Assembly: GCA_012270975.1 (NCBI GenBank)
Contig: JAAXHH010000034.1
Coordinates: 62,001 to 126,000 of the forward strand
Reading direction: 5' to 3'
Length of the DNA: 64,000 nt
DNA from: Candidatus Latescibacterota bacterium
Lineage (GTDB): Bacteria; JAAXHH01
Position numbers and translations under genes: made by a program. The notes under the pieces were generated by a model. The model was given only the letters and a program-made list of their open reading frames with translations. It was not told where the DNA came from and ran no database searches. Shown piece after piece: positions 54,399 to 63,114 of this stretch. Every line of letters starts with the position of its first letter. Within the stretch, counting starts at the first letter, position 1.

Positions 54399-56126
54399 TC
54401 ACTTCAGCAGCGTCATCTTCCTGTTGAAAACGTGGGCGGTCCGTCCATCCGCCGTAGCCTCGAAACGGTAGAAGTACACGCCGCTCGAAAGGTGCTGCGC
54501 GTCCCAGCTCTCCACGTAATTCCCCGGAAGCCTGGTATCGTTCACGACGGTAGCCACCCGCTGGCCCAGGAGGTTGTACACCTCAATCAGTATGTGGCTC
54601 GTAGACGATACCGTGTACCCGATATTCGTGGTCATGCCAAAGGGATTCGGACTGTTCTGCGCCAGGCTGAACGCGCCGGGCACCCCTTCTTCCGGTACCA
54701 CGGGCTCCGGCGGCACGGGTGGCGGGGCGGTGCTGAAATAGCCCAGGCCCGCGAGCGCCGACCAGTTCGCCGCCCAGTTTTCCGTACCGAAAGCGCCCGC
54801 GTAATCGACGTCCTTAAAGAAGCCGCTGCCCCGGGGCTCTTCCATGAGCATGCCCGCGTCCCAGGCGGGACTGTCGTTGCCTGGCCGCGGATCGAGACCC
54901 CGGTTCCGGTTCCAGCTGATGCCCTGCAGCATCGGGTCCGCGATCCGGATCATGTTCGACGCTTCGGCAAGCAACGCCGCCGAGTGAGCGTCGCCTCCCA
55001 GGTCATTGGCCGTGCCGCCCGCGCCGAAGGCGCCCAGGATGTTGTACCGGAACGCCAGGTCGCCCGCGTCCAGACGCGCCCTGCTGTCCTGCGCCCCCCG
55101 GGTCGGGTCCAGGTCTTCGATCGAAAGCATGTGTCCCTGGAACTCGGTGAAGATGCTGTTGAAATACATCCCGCCCGCGTTGTCCCGGAAGATGATGCCG
55201 TTGTTCGCCTTGTCGCCCGTCGAGGACGCGCCCCGGCCGATGTAGGTGGCGTTCATGATCGTGGGACTGGCGTACGGCCTGCCGTCCTCGGGGTCCGTGC
55301 CGCCATCGTGCTCGCCGGCGTGGTCGCCCAGGGACGGGTCCTGGATCGAGAACCAGAACTGGTGTTCGCCCCGGAAGCCCTCGTCGTAATCGAAGCTGTC
55401 ATCGCCCGCGAAAGCGGAGATCAGGTAGCGCGTGTTCACTGTGCCGCCGAACCACTCGAAGCCGTCGTCCTGGTTGTAGAACACCTCCACGTGCTCGATG
55501 GTCGTGCCGCGGCCCACGCCGCCCATGGTCAGTCCGTTGATCTCGTTATTGGCGCCGATGTCCGTACCGCCGTGACGAATCGATACGTACCGGAACACGC
55601 CCGAATTATCGTCATCGTTCGGGTTCCTGCCGCCGCCGTATATACCCCGCGGCTCGGTACTGGCATCAATACCCTCGACGTTGCCCTCGCCCGTGGCCGT
55701 GTTGATGGACGCCCGGCCCAGGATGATGACGCCGCCCCACAGGCCTCGGGAGGCAGTAGGCGACGACAGCAGGATGTCGTTCGGATCGTTGACGTCGTCC
55801 GCTTCGGCCGTGAAGATGACTGGATTCCTGGCGTTACCGTCCGCGAAAATCTTGCCGCCCCGCGCCACGATCAGGGCCGAAACGTCACCTGTTGTCCCCG
55901 ACGCCCTGCCCTTGATGACGGTACCCGCTTCGATGGAAAGCGTCTCGCCGTCTTCGACGAAGACCAAGCCGGACAGCAGGTAGGTGTTGTCCGAGGTAAA
56001 GGATGTATTACCAACGATATCTGCGTCGGTGATCGTTACTAAGGGATTGGAGGTTGACTGTGCTTCTGCGAGGACTGGAACGATGAAAGGAACTGCTGCT
56101 AAGGCGACGGATATCCACCGAAACAT
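54399..56126 (-). CDS. Secreted protein with T9SS-type C-terminal domain, in the Pho operon
   Basis: 575 residues. Signal peptide (cleavage after AEAQ), then a repeat-rich, probably beta-helical body with many Gly/Asp/Asn turns (SGVFRYVSIRHGGTDIG, TTIEHVEVFYNQDDGFEW, NNGIIFRDNAGGMYF). The last about 85 residues, from SLAQNSPNPFGMTTNIGY to FNRKMTLLK, are a type IX secretion/FlgD-Ig-like tail. Strong AAGGAGGGGG before the ATG. It lies between the TonB receptor and pstC. A surface protein helping to capture or free phosphate from ligands is plausible; enzymatic residues are not evident. Confidence 0.85.
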   Translation of the reverse strand: MFRWISVALAAVPFIVPVLAEAQSTSNPLVTITDADIVGNTSFTSDNTYLLSGLVFVEDGETLSIEAGTVIKGRASGTTGDVSALIVARGGKIFADGNARNPVIFTAEADDVNDPNDILLSSPTASRGLWGGVIILGRASINTATGEGNVEGIDASTEPRGIYGGGRNPNDDDNSGVFRYVSIRHGGTDIGANNEINGLTMGGVGRGTTIEHVEVFYNQDDGFEWFGGTVNTRYLISAFAGDDSFDYDEGFRGEHQFWFSIQDPSLGDHAGEHDGGTDPEDGRPYASPTIMNATYIGRGASSTGDKANNGIIFRDNAGGMYFNSIFTEFQGHMLSIEDLDPTRGAQDSRARLDAGDLAFRYNILGAFGAGGTANDLGGDAHSAALLAEASNMIRIADPMLQGISWNRNRGLDPRPGNDSPAWDAGMLMEEPRGSGFFKDVDYAGAFGTENWAANWSALAGLGYFSTAPPPVPPEPVVPEEGVPGAFSLAQNSPNPFGMTTNIGYTVSSTSHILIEVYNLLGQRVATVVNDTRLPGNYVESWDAQHLSSGVYFYRFEATADGRTAHVFNRKMTLLK

Positions 56127-56207
56127 ACCCCCTCCTTACAGGGCTTGTGGCTATAAGGTGATAAAGAAAGCATGAAGCGTCCCCGCGGGTCGACCGGATG
56201 GCCGTGG

Positions 56208-59150
56208 CTATATCCCGTACGAGAAACCGATGGAGAACGTCCGCCCTCTCTTGTAAAGACTGCGGATGAACTCCTCGTTGTTGTACGGATGCACCTTCTT
56301 GATGTCTGGATCGAGGAGGTTCCTGGCGGAGAATTTCAGCGTTACGCGATCCCACAGACGTTGCGATCCCGTGATATCGAGCATGCCCGCGGGCTGCTCG
56401 AAGGCGTTGGGCGTCCCGCCCGTACTCACTTCGGAAAGCCTTTCGCCAAAGACATTGTAATGGACGCTCACCAGGGTACCGGTATCCGTGTTGTCGTACA
56501 TGGCATCGATGTTGACTACGTAGGGAGACTGGCCCTGCAGCTTGCGGGTCTCCGCCGCACCGGGATCGAGCGCCCGGATGATGGCGAGTTCCGACGGCGC
56601 GATATCCACCTGGGACCTGACCAGGGACAGGTTGCCGCCGACCTGGAAGTTGCCCAGGGACGGATGGAGCTGGTCGAGCCGCTTCCGGTATTCCAGTTCC
56701 AACCCGGTGACAAGCGCCCTGTCGACATTCTGAAACTGGATTTCACCGTTCGTCGTCACGATTACGCGCTCGATCGGGTTCTCGAACTTCTTGTAGAAAT
56801 AACTGATCGCATAGATCTCGCCGGGACGGTTGAACCATTCCCAGCGGAAATCGTAGTTGTCGATCAGCGTCCGCTTAAGCTCGCTGTTACCCACGAAGAC
56901 GTAGTCGCCGACGAAGAGGAAAGAGGCGAATGGGGCCAGTTCGCGAAAGGAAGGCCGCGCCAGGGTCCGGCTGTAGGCGCCCCGGACATTCATGTTATCC
57001 ACGACCTGGTACACCGTGTTGATCGAGGGCAGCCAATCCTTCTCGTCCAGTTTGCCGGGCGTCAGCGAGGTTTCATGGCTGGCCACGTCCAGCAGGGTGG
57101 ACTCGTACCGGGCGCCGCCCGTGACCTTGAACCGCCTGGTGAGCGGCAGGTCCAGCATCAGGTAACCGGCCCGAACCTCCTGGTCGCCGTCGTAGTTGTT
57201 CTTCAGGTCCGAGTCCTCGGATACGAAATTCCCGAACCGTGTAAACCCGGGTGTATCCTGCATTTCACCGGGCAGGATGCCGGTGCGCGCCGAGGAGAAG
57301 AAGACCGCCGGGTCGTTTCGGTACAGCAGGTTGTCCTGCCGGAAGGAGAAACGCCGCTCGCGGAAAGTGTGCTCCTTGTCCAGGTAGGCGCCGCCGAATT
57401 TCAGCCGGGCCGTGAGTCCGGACCACTGCGAGAAAGGCAGCGTCACGTCCAGCCTGAAGTCCCGGTTGGATTCTTCCAGGTTCCTGAAGTACCGGGTCGG
57501 CGCCGCGTAATTGGACAGGGCGATCGTGTAGCTGTCGATGTCCGGTGCTCCTTCGCCGGCCGCGTCGACCGTCTGGAATTCATTGGTGAAGTACCGCAGA
57601 TCCGGCTCGTCCTGGTTCGACCTGATGAATGCGCCGGTCCATTCGATTTCCATGTTGGATACGGACGGCAGTACGTGCTTGCCGCGGAATTGCAGGGACT
57701 GCATCTCGCGCTCGATGAAGGACAGCACGCGGGTCTCGTACCGCACGTTGTCGCCAGGCAGGGAGGAGGGCCAGACCCCCGTCTGGAACCTGGACGCCTT
57801 CTCGCCACTGCGGTTGTAGAGCAGGTTGGCGCCGATTTCGTGGGTGATGCTTGGCTGGTAGGTGGCATTCACCAAGCTGCCCCAGAGTACCTCCTCGGAA
57901 CCGCTCATGTCCGTCGCAAAACGCTCGCGGTTCAGCCCTTCGGATTCCCGGGACACGCGCTTCCATATCCCCGATGCGCCATTGTCGTACGCCGAGATGT
58001 TCCGGCTGTAGCTCACGCTGCCCAGCATCCCGAACGGACGGTCCGCGATCTCCGTCTGGTTGCCTACCGAAAAAGAATAGCTCTGGCCAAGGCCGCCTTC
58101 TACGGTGGTCGGCGTCATCGTCTTGTCGGCAAACGACTTGGAATACAGGTCCAGCAACTGAGCGGCTTCCGGGTCACGGAGCGCGCTGGTGATGCTGGGA
58201 ATCTCCACGTCGGGATTCCGCAGGGGCAGCGGGATATCCCGGGTGCCGTCGTCGAAGCCCAGGAAGTCGTATTCGCCGCCGTCGTAGCTCAGCATCTCCT
58301 TGAAGGAAGACTGGGAATTGTACTTCGTGGACGTGGAGAAGGACATGGTGAAGGATTCGGGAAGCGACTTGGTCTTCACGTTGACGCTGCCGCCGGTGAA
58401 GTTGCCGGGCTTGTCCGGCGTGAAGGTCTTTTCCGTGGTAATGTTGTCCAGGAGGTTCGTCGCGAAGATATCCATCTGGACCGACTTGCCGTTGGGATCG
58501 GCGCTCGGCAGGGAAGTGCCGTTCAGCTGCGCGGTACTGTACCGTTCGCCCAATCCGCGGATGTAGACGTATTTTCCGTCCACCACCGAGGCGCCCGTGA
58601 CGCGGGTCATGGCCGCCGCCACGTCGCCCTGTCCGCCACGGGAGATATCCTCGGCGCTGATGGCGTCGCTGATGGAGAGGGCGTTCTGGCGGCGCTTGAG
58701 CAACGCCGCTTCCGTGTTTTCCAGGGCCCGGGCCGTCACTTCCACCACGTCCGCCACGAGAAGCTCCTGCTCGACGGTGATGTCTATTCTGCTCACCTGG
58801 CCGGGGTTGACCTGAATCTCGGTAACCCGCTTCCGTGCATATCCGATCATGGATACCATGACCGTGTGCCGGCCGGCGGGAACGTTACGGATGAGGTAGG
58901 TGCCTTCGAGGTCCGCCATTGCACCCAGTGCCTGACCTTCAACCATCACCGTGGCGCCGATCAGGGGTTCGCCCGTCTCGGCGTCGACGACCGTACCCGA
59001 TATGCGGCCTGCAGACTGTTGGGCGCCGACTTCTGTGGACGAGCCCAGCAGGACCGCGGCCGCGATCACCGCGGCGAGCATTGATCTGATCATCCATCCC
59101 GGTTCGCTCTTCGGGATTCGGTCACTGCAAAACAGGCGGACCTTCCTCAT
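56208..59150 (-). CDS. TonB-dependent receptor, first gene of the Pho operon
   Basis: About 980 residues from ATG at 59150 (AGGGAGA upstream). The open frame runs to an ATG at 59237, but that lies about five bases from the predicted transcription start, so it is rejected; ATG 59093 is another option. After the leader come a carboxypeptidase-regulatory-like domain (ISGTVVDAETGEPLIGATV), plug (SVQMDIFATNLLDNITTEK) and barrel ending FSIGFSYGI. Pho boxes in the promoter show that phosphate starvation drives it, so its substrate is probably a phosphorus compound: phosphate ester, polyphosphate fragment or nucleotide. Confidence 0.9.
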   Translation of the reverse strand: MRKVRLFCSDRIPKSEPGWMIRSMLAAVIAAAVLLGSSTEVGAQQSAGRISGTVVDAETGEPLIGATVMVEGQALGAMADLEGTYLIRNVPAGRHTVMVSMIGYARKRVTEIQVNPGQVSRIDITVEQELLVADVVEVTARALENTEAALLKRRQNALSISDAISAEDISRGGQGDVAAAMTRVTGASVVDGKYVYIRGLGERYSTAQLNGTSLPSADPNGKSVQMDIFATNLLDNITTEKTFTPDKPGNFTGGSVNVKTKSLPESFTMSFSTSTKYNSQSSFKEMLSYDGGEYDFLGFDDGTRDIPLPLRNPDVEIPSITSALRDPEAAQLLDLYSKSFADKTMTPTTVEGGLGQSYSFSVGNQTEIADRPFGMLGSVSYSRNISAYDNGASGIWKRVSRESEGLNRERFATDMSGSEEVLWGSLVNATYQPSITHEIGANLLYNRSGEKASRFQTGVWPSSLPGDNVRYETRVLSFIEREMQSLQFRGKHVLPSVSNMEIEWTGAFIRSNQDEPDLRYFTNEFQTVDAAGEGAPDIDSYTIALSNYAAPTRYFRNLEESNRDFRLDVTLPFSQWSGLTARLKFGGAYLDKEHTFRERRFSFRQDNLLYRNDPAVFFSSARTGILPGEMQDTPGFTRFGNFVSEDSDLKNNYDGDQEVRAGYLMLDLPLTRRFKVTGGARYESTLLDVASHETSLTPGKLDEKDWLPSINTVYQVVDNMNVRGAYSRTLARPSFRELAPFASFLFVGDYVFVGNSELKRTLIDNYDFRWEWFNRPGEIYAISYFYKKFENPIERVIVTTNGEIQFQNVDRALVTGLELEYRKRLDQLHPSLGNFQVGGNLSLVRSQVDIAPSELAIIRALDPGAAETRKLQGQSPYVVNIDAMYDNTDTGTLVSVHYNVFGERLSEVSTGGTPNAFEQPAGMLDITGSQRLWDRVTLKFSARNLLDPDIKKVHPYNNEEFIRSLYKRGRTFSIGFSYGI

Positions 59151-59248
59151 GCAGCTTCTCCCTTCGGTTTCTACAATCGACTCCTCTCTCGGGTGCCGTT
59201 TGCGCGATATGCGCGTCTTATGTCGAGTTTGAAACATGGGTCGCCAGT

Positions 59249-59383
59249 ATTATAAGTACGTTATTTGACGATTCTGTTACGAACAGCGCACAAGGCCATG
59301 ACAACGACGTTACTTTTTAATGGCAGAATCCCGGCGCCTTATGATACGCATGCCTGATGACAAAATCATGACGGCGGCATGAC
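59249..59383 (-). promoter_or_regulatory. Phosphate-starvation promoter with two Pho-box arrays
   Basis: Minus strand: perfect TATAAT at 59249-59254 without a good -35. Upstream are six half-sites every 11 bases (starting at 59269, 59280, 59291, 59302, 59313, 59324: GTCAA, GTAAC, GTGCG, GTCAT, GTAAC, GCCAT). A second array of three perfect GTCAT half-sites at 59361, 59372 and 59383 also has 11-base steps. The nearest half-site ends ten bases before the -10, as at PhoB-activated promoters. PhoB-type control of the whole operon follows. Confidence 0.85.
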
Positions 59384-59439
59384 AATGTGATTAATGTGCG
59401 TTTTTCCTGCTTTCGCACGATCGACAGGGTAAAGACGGC

Positions 59440-59469
59440 TTGACAAAATCGCCTGGCGTCCCGTTTAAT
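59440..59469 (+). promoter_or_regulatory. Promoter of ppk1
   Basis: TTGACA (59440-59445), 18-base spacer, TTTAAT (59464-59469, five of six). The leader to the ATG at 59612 is about 135 bases. No plus-strand Pho-box half-sites in 11-base phase were found next to it, so it may be constitutive. Confidence 0.55.
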
Positions 59470-59611
59470 TGTTACTCGGACCGGGTCGCATGCCCGGTCG
59501 ATCCGGTCCTACCCGGTCCGTCGACATCCGATACAGCTATCGTTGTGCGGTATTGCGCGCATTGTGCCAGTGACACGCCGCAAGGCCGCCTAACTTTCCG
59601 GTGACTTGGTT

Positions 59612-61849
59612 ATGCCTGCCGCAAACGGAAACAACGCCAGGGCCGCCACGGTTCGAACCATCGCCTCGAAGAGAGCCGGCCGCCGGTTTACCCGCAAGCC
59701 CCGGCCGCCCGTGGCGCCGCTGGTGACGAACTACTGGCGTCCGGAGCACTTCTTCAACCGGGAGCTAAGCTGGATGGAATTCAACGCGCGGGTGCTGGAG
59801 GAAGCGCTAGACCCCACCGTTCCCCTGCTGGAACGGGTGAAGTTCCTGGCCATATTCAGCACCAACCTGGACGAATTCTTCATGATCCGCGTCGCCGGCG
59901 TGAAAAGACAGATCGACGCGCAGGTCCAGTCCACGCGTACCGCGGACGGCCTGAGTCCCCGGGAGGTGATGACCGCGCTTTCGGCGAGGATGCACGAACT
60001 GGTCAACAAGCAGCACGGCCTGTTCATCAACGAGATCTTTCCGCAACTCACCGAGCAGGGCATAGACATACTCGAGCCCGAGCAACTCAGCGCTTCGCAG
60101 AAAACCTACCTCGACGAGTACTTCCGGAAGACCATCCTGCCGGTGGTGACCCCGCTGGCGGTGGATCCCGGTCATCCATTCCCCTATCTGGCCAACGGCA
60201 CGCTTTGCCTCGTGGCCGAAATCCGTAAGATCCAGAAGTCCGTTTTCCCCCATACGAACCTCTCGGTCATCCACCTGCCCACCTCGGTCATGCCGCGGTT
60301 CCTTGAACTCCCGTCCGAGAACGGCCGGCAGGCGTTCTTCATGCTGGAGGACGTCATCCAGATGAACCTCGATCTGTTCTACAACGGCTACGAGGTGCTG
60401 AACTGCGCGTCGATTCGCGTGACGCGGGACGCCGACGTGGATTACGTGGAGGAAGGCGCGGAGGACCTGCTCAAGGTAATCGAGGAGGGCATACGTAACC
60501 GGCGCAACGGGGCCGCGGTCCGGCTGCAGTACGACCCGGAGCTGTCTTCGCGCATCCTGGACGTCCTGGTGGATGAGCTGGAACTGGAGCCGGAGGATCT
60601 CTACCCCACGGAAGGCTTCACCGCCTTTTCCGATCTCATCGAGCTGTACGACGCCGTCGACCGGCCCGATCTCATGGACGAACCCTTCCCGCCCCAGCCG
60701 GCGACTTCGTTCGATGGCGCGCCTTCCATCTGGGACGCCATCAAGAAGGACGACATCCTGCTGCACCACCCCTTCCATCAGTTCAACGAGGTGGTCCGTT
60801 TCGTTTCGGAAGCGGCGGAAGACCCCCAGGTACTCGCCATCAAGATGACGCTGTACCGGGTCAGCGCCAATTCGCCCATCACCCGGGCGTTGACGCGGGC
60901 GGCGGAGAACGGCAAGGAAGTATCGGTACTGCTGGAATTGAAGGCCCGGTTCGACGAGGCGGCAAATATCCAGTGGGCCAGACAGTTGGAGGAGGCGGGG
61001 GCCCATGTAATCTACGGCATTCCGGGCATAAAAGTCCACTGCAAGGCCTGCCTGGTCGTGCGACGGGAGGGTGAGGGGATACACCGCTACTGTCACCTGG
61101 GCACGGGGAACTACAACGACAAGACTGCGCGCATCTACGCCGATTTCGGCCTGTTCACGGACAAGGAGGAATTCGGCGAGGACGTAACCCAGTTGTTCAA
61201 CCTGCTGACCGGCTACGCGCTGCCCACGCGCTTTCACTACCTTATCCTCTCACCCACGTCGATGCGGGAGGACATGGTAAAGCGGCTGCGGCGGGAGAGC
61301 GAAAACGCGCGGAACGGACGACCGGCCCTCGTCATCGCGAAGATTAACTCCCTCGTGGATCCGGACATGATCGTGGCCCTGTACCAGGCATCCCAGGCCG
61401 GCGTGCAGATTCAACTGATCATTCGGGGCATATGCTGCCTGAGGCCGGGCATTCCGGGCCTGAGCGAGAACATCAGCGTCATCAGCATCGTCGACCGGTT
61501 TCTGGAACACGTCCGCCTGTTTTATTTCTATAACGATGGGGACCCGGAATATCTGCTTTCCAGCGCGGACTGGATGGACAGGAATCTGAACAGGCGGGTC
61601 GAGATTTCGTTCCCGGTCATTGACCGTGCGCTCCAGGCAGAGCTTTGGGCGTATTTGAAGATACAACTGAAGGACAACGTGAAGGCACGCGAATTACAGT
61701 CGGAAGGAACCTACAGGTACGTGAAGAAAGCGGGAAGGCGTTTACAATCGCAGAGGGAACTGTACGAACTGGCCTGCGAGACGGTCAGGGTAAACGCGGA
61801 GACGAAACGCACCGCGCCTGCCCCGACGGCGTTTACCGCACGGACCTGA
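59612..61849 (+). CDS. ppk1: Polyphosphate kinase 1
   Basis: 745 residues from ATG at 59612 (a TTG at 59606 is an alternative). RELSWMEFNARVLEEA at the N domain; the phosphorylated His lies in GIPGIKVHCKACLVVRRE; the second His in RYCHLGTGNYNDKTARIYAD. ELKARFDEAANIQWARQLEE is the conserved core. Makes polyphosphate from ATP reversibly. Placed beside the Pho operon and PhoR-like kinase, it would store the phosphate imported. A hairpin terminator follows. Confidence 0.95.
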   Translation: MPAANGNNARAATVRTIASKRAGRRFTRKPRPPVAPLVTNYWRPEHFFNRELSWMEFNARVLEEALDPTVPLLERVKFLAIFSTNLDEFFMIRVAGVKRQIDAQVQSTRTADGLSPREVMTALSARMHELVNKQHGLFINEIFPQLTEQGIDILEPEQLSASQKTYLDEYFRKTILPVVTPLAVDPGHPFPYLANGTLCLVAEIRKIQKSVFPHTNLSVIHLPTSVMPRFLELPSENGRQAFFMLEDVIQMNLDLFYNGYEVLNCASIRVTRDADVDYVEEGAEDLLKVIEEGIRNRRNGAAVRLQYDPELSSRILDVLVDELELEPEDLYPTEGFTAFSDLIELYDAVDRPDLMDEPFPPQPATSFDGAPSIWDAIKKDDILLHHPFHQFNEVVRFVSEAAEDPQVLAIKMTLYRVSANSPITRALTRAAENGKEVSVLLELKARFDEAANIQWARQLEEAGAHVIYGIPGIKVHCKACLVVRREGEGIHRYCHLGTGNYNDKTARIYADFGLFTDKEEFGEDVTQLFNLLTGYALPTRFHYLILSPTSMREDMVKRLRRESENARNGRPALVIAKINSLVDPDMIVALYQASQAGVQIQLIIRGICCLRPGIPGLSENISVISIVDRFLEHVRLFYFYNDGDPEYLLSSADWMDRNLNRRVEISFPVIDRALQAELWAYLKIQLKDNVKARELQSEGTYRYVKKAGRRLQSQRELYELACETVRVNAETKRTAPAPTAFTART

Positions 61850-61881
61850 CGGGATCATCAGGACAGGCCGAAGAACCAAAC

Positions 61882-61931
61882 AGGCGGACCAGGGAGGTCA
61901 ACGCTTCCCCGATCCGCCTGTAACTTTTTAC
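61882..61931 (+). terminator. Probable rho-independent terminator of ppk1
   Basis: CAGGCGGA (61882-61889) pairs with TCCGCCTG (61914-61921), perfect over eight bases, followed by TAACTTTTTA. The 24-base loop is longer than usual. It lies 30 bases after the ppk1 stop and ends before the convergent small membrane gene. Confidence 0.55.
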
Positions 61932-61940
61932 GTCGACTAT

Positions 61941-62270
61941 CTATCCACCGATACGGGCAGCCGTTCTCTTGATGAGAATGGTCGCGACCCCGGCGTAGAG
62001 GAGCGTGCTCACCGGATCCAGAATCGCATCCACGGCGGGGCCGATGCCCGGGATATTGCTCAGCACGTCCATGCCCGCGGCCGCGCCGACGGCGATGGTA
62101 ACCGCCAGGTAGCCCGTCGCGTCTTCCGCGTCAACCGCCATGTGCGCGTAGAGCAGGCCGAGAACCGCCATCGCCATCATGGTCAGTGCCGAGGAAATCA
62201 GGGCACCGGGGAACAGCCCTTCGATTACCGCCAGAATGACTGCAATGATAATGACTATCCGTGTTGCCAT
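61941..62270 (-). CDS. Small membrane protein, paralogue pair member A
   Basis: 109 residues with about three hydrophobic segments. Shares with its neighbour the core VDAEDATxYLxVTIAVGAAA, a shared D-x-LSxIPxIG segment, then a DAxLDP segment and an RTxxRIxG end. GGAGG is eight bases before the ATG. No enzyme motif is seen; the acidic VDAEDAT may face the membrane surface. Family unknown to me. Confidence 0.8.
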   Translation of the reverse strand: MATRIVIIIAVILAVIEGLFPGALISSALTMMAMAVLGLLYAHMAVDAEDATGYLAVTIAVGAAAGMDVLSNIPGIGPAVDAILDPVSTLLYAGVATILIKRTAARIGG

Positions 62271-62367
62271 GTATCTAACCTCCTGAATCGTTTGGTCGTC
62301 TCAAATCATGGTATTCCGGTCGGGGAAGCGGCGGAATCGTAACCGCCGGTCCGCCGTGCGGCGTTCG

Positions 62368-62697
62368 TCAGCCTTTGATCCGGTTTACCGTGCGAATGAC
62401 CAGAATGGAAGCCACACTGGCATACAGGGCTGAACTGGCCGGATCGAGCATAGCGTCTAGGTAAGTACCGATGGCCGGGATGCTGCTCAACGCGTCCGCT
62501 CCCGCCGCGGCACCGACGGCAATGGTCACGACGAGATAATCGGTAGCGTCCTCCGCGTCGACTCCCGTGATACCATAGACGACACCCAGAATGACAATCA
62601 GTATCATCATCACCCCGCCATCGTCCATCATGCCACCCGCTAAGCCCTGAATAATCGCCAAGAGGGCGATCACTAAAACTATTACTCGGTTCAGCAT
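62368..62697 (-). CDS. Small membrane protein, paralogue pair member B
   Basis: 109 residues, clearly paralogous to the downstream gene along its whole length, most strongly in VDAEDATDYLVVTIAVGAAA and the IPAIGTYLDAMLDPAS region. The N-terminal hydrophobic segment differs (MLNRVIVLVIALLAIIQGLA). GGAGG lies before the ATG; part of it can pair in a small hairpin (CTCC-UCUA-GGAG). Gap to member A is 97 bases. Tandem duplication with retained core suggests two subunits of one membrane complex. Confidence 0.8.
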   Translation of the reverse strand: MLNRVIVLVIALLAIIQGLAGGMMDDGGVMMILIVILGVVYGITGVDAEDATDYLVVTIAVGAAAGADALSSIPAIGTYLDAMLDPASSALYASVASILVIRTVNRIKG

Positions 62698-63114
62698 GTC
62701 TACCTCCTAGAGGAGAGAGATTTTGTCACCAGGCCCGCGCACGAGACCGCGCACACGTACCTGTGACGGGAAACGACGGCGAGACGAACTTGCGTCGAGT
62801 TACGCACAGCAAACCCCACCTGTCGCTAACTTCCTTCGCAACGATTCAGTCGGACGTGCGCGTCCGCACGTCATCGACTGCCTTCAGAAGCCTGGTCGGA
62901 GTCCTGCGAATCGGGCCTGTTTCCCCGATGGTTCTATTGCGTTTTTTGGGTTATGTAACCAATAAATAACGGAAGGAAAGTACTGTCAAGGGTAATTGTA
63001 TTGTTTGCCGCAAAAAAACACCAGAAATCCGGTTGTTTTACGACAATACAACATGCTGCGCGTGCGTCCTTGTCCGGTTCCGGATCTAAATGGTATCGAG
63101 GAAGAACGCGTAAT
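62698..63114. other. Long leader and intergenic region upstream of the paired membrane genes
   Basis: No gene is supported here. Minus strand: a promoter, TTGACA (62984-62989), 17 bases, TTTATT (62961-62966), would give an about 255-base leader before the gene at 62697. It holds two stable elements: a perfect hairpin GACGTGC/GCACGTC (62853-62872) and a closing helix GTCACCAGG (62725-62733) with CCTGTGAC (62760-62767, one bulge) just ahead of the ribosome-binding site. A GGTTA/TAACC palindrome lies at 62949-62960. Confidence 0.5.
62961..62989 (-). promoter_or_regulatory. Promoter for the paired small membrane genes
   Basis: Minus strand TTGACA (62984-62989), 17-base spacer, TTTATT (62961-62966, four of six). 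The distance to the first start codon (62697) is unusually long, so the structured leader downstream may carry regulation. Confidence 0.5.

Larger units (their letters stand above)
59151..59611. other. Divergent intergenic region between the Pho operon and ppk1
   Basis: 461 bases with no gene that I can support. It holds the Pho-box arrays for the minus strand (59249-59383), the ppk1 promoter for the plus strand (59440-59469), the ribosome-binding site of the receptor gene and otherwise unassigned sequence. Confidence 0.7.

Noticed and set aside
54384-56042. 552-codon plus-strand frame opposite the T9SS-tail protein
   Set aside because: The opposite frame has a signal peptide, repeats and a T9SS-type C-terminus; this one has none.
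56172-59084. 970-codon plus-strand open frame opposite the Pho-operon TonB receptor
   Set aside because: Antisense shadow with no family features; the minus-strand frame has a full receptor with signal peptide, plug and barrel.
62723-62969. Short plus-strand frames of 68-80 codons upstream of the PhoR-like gene
   Set aside because: No ribosome-binding sites, overlapping frames in the same stretch, and the region is better explained as a structured leader on the minus strand.
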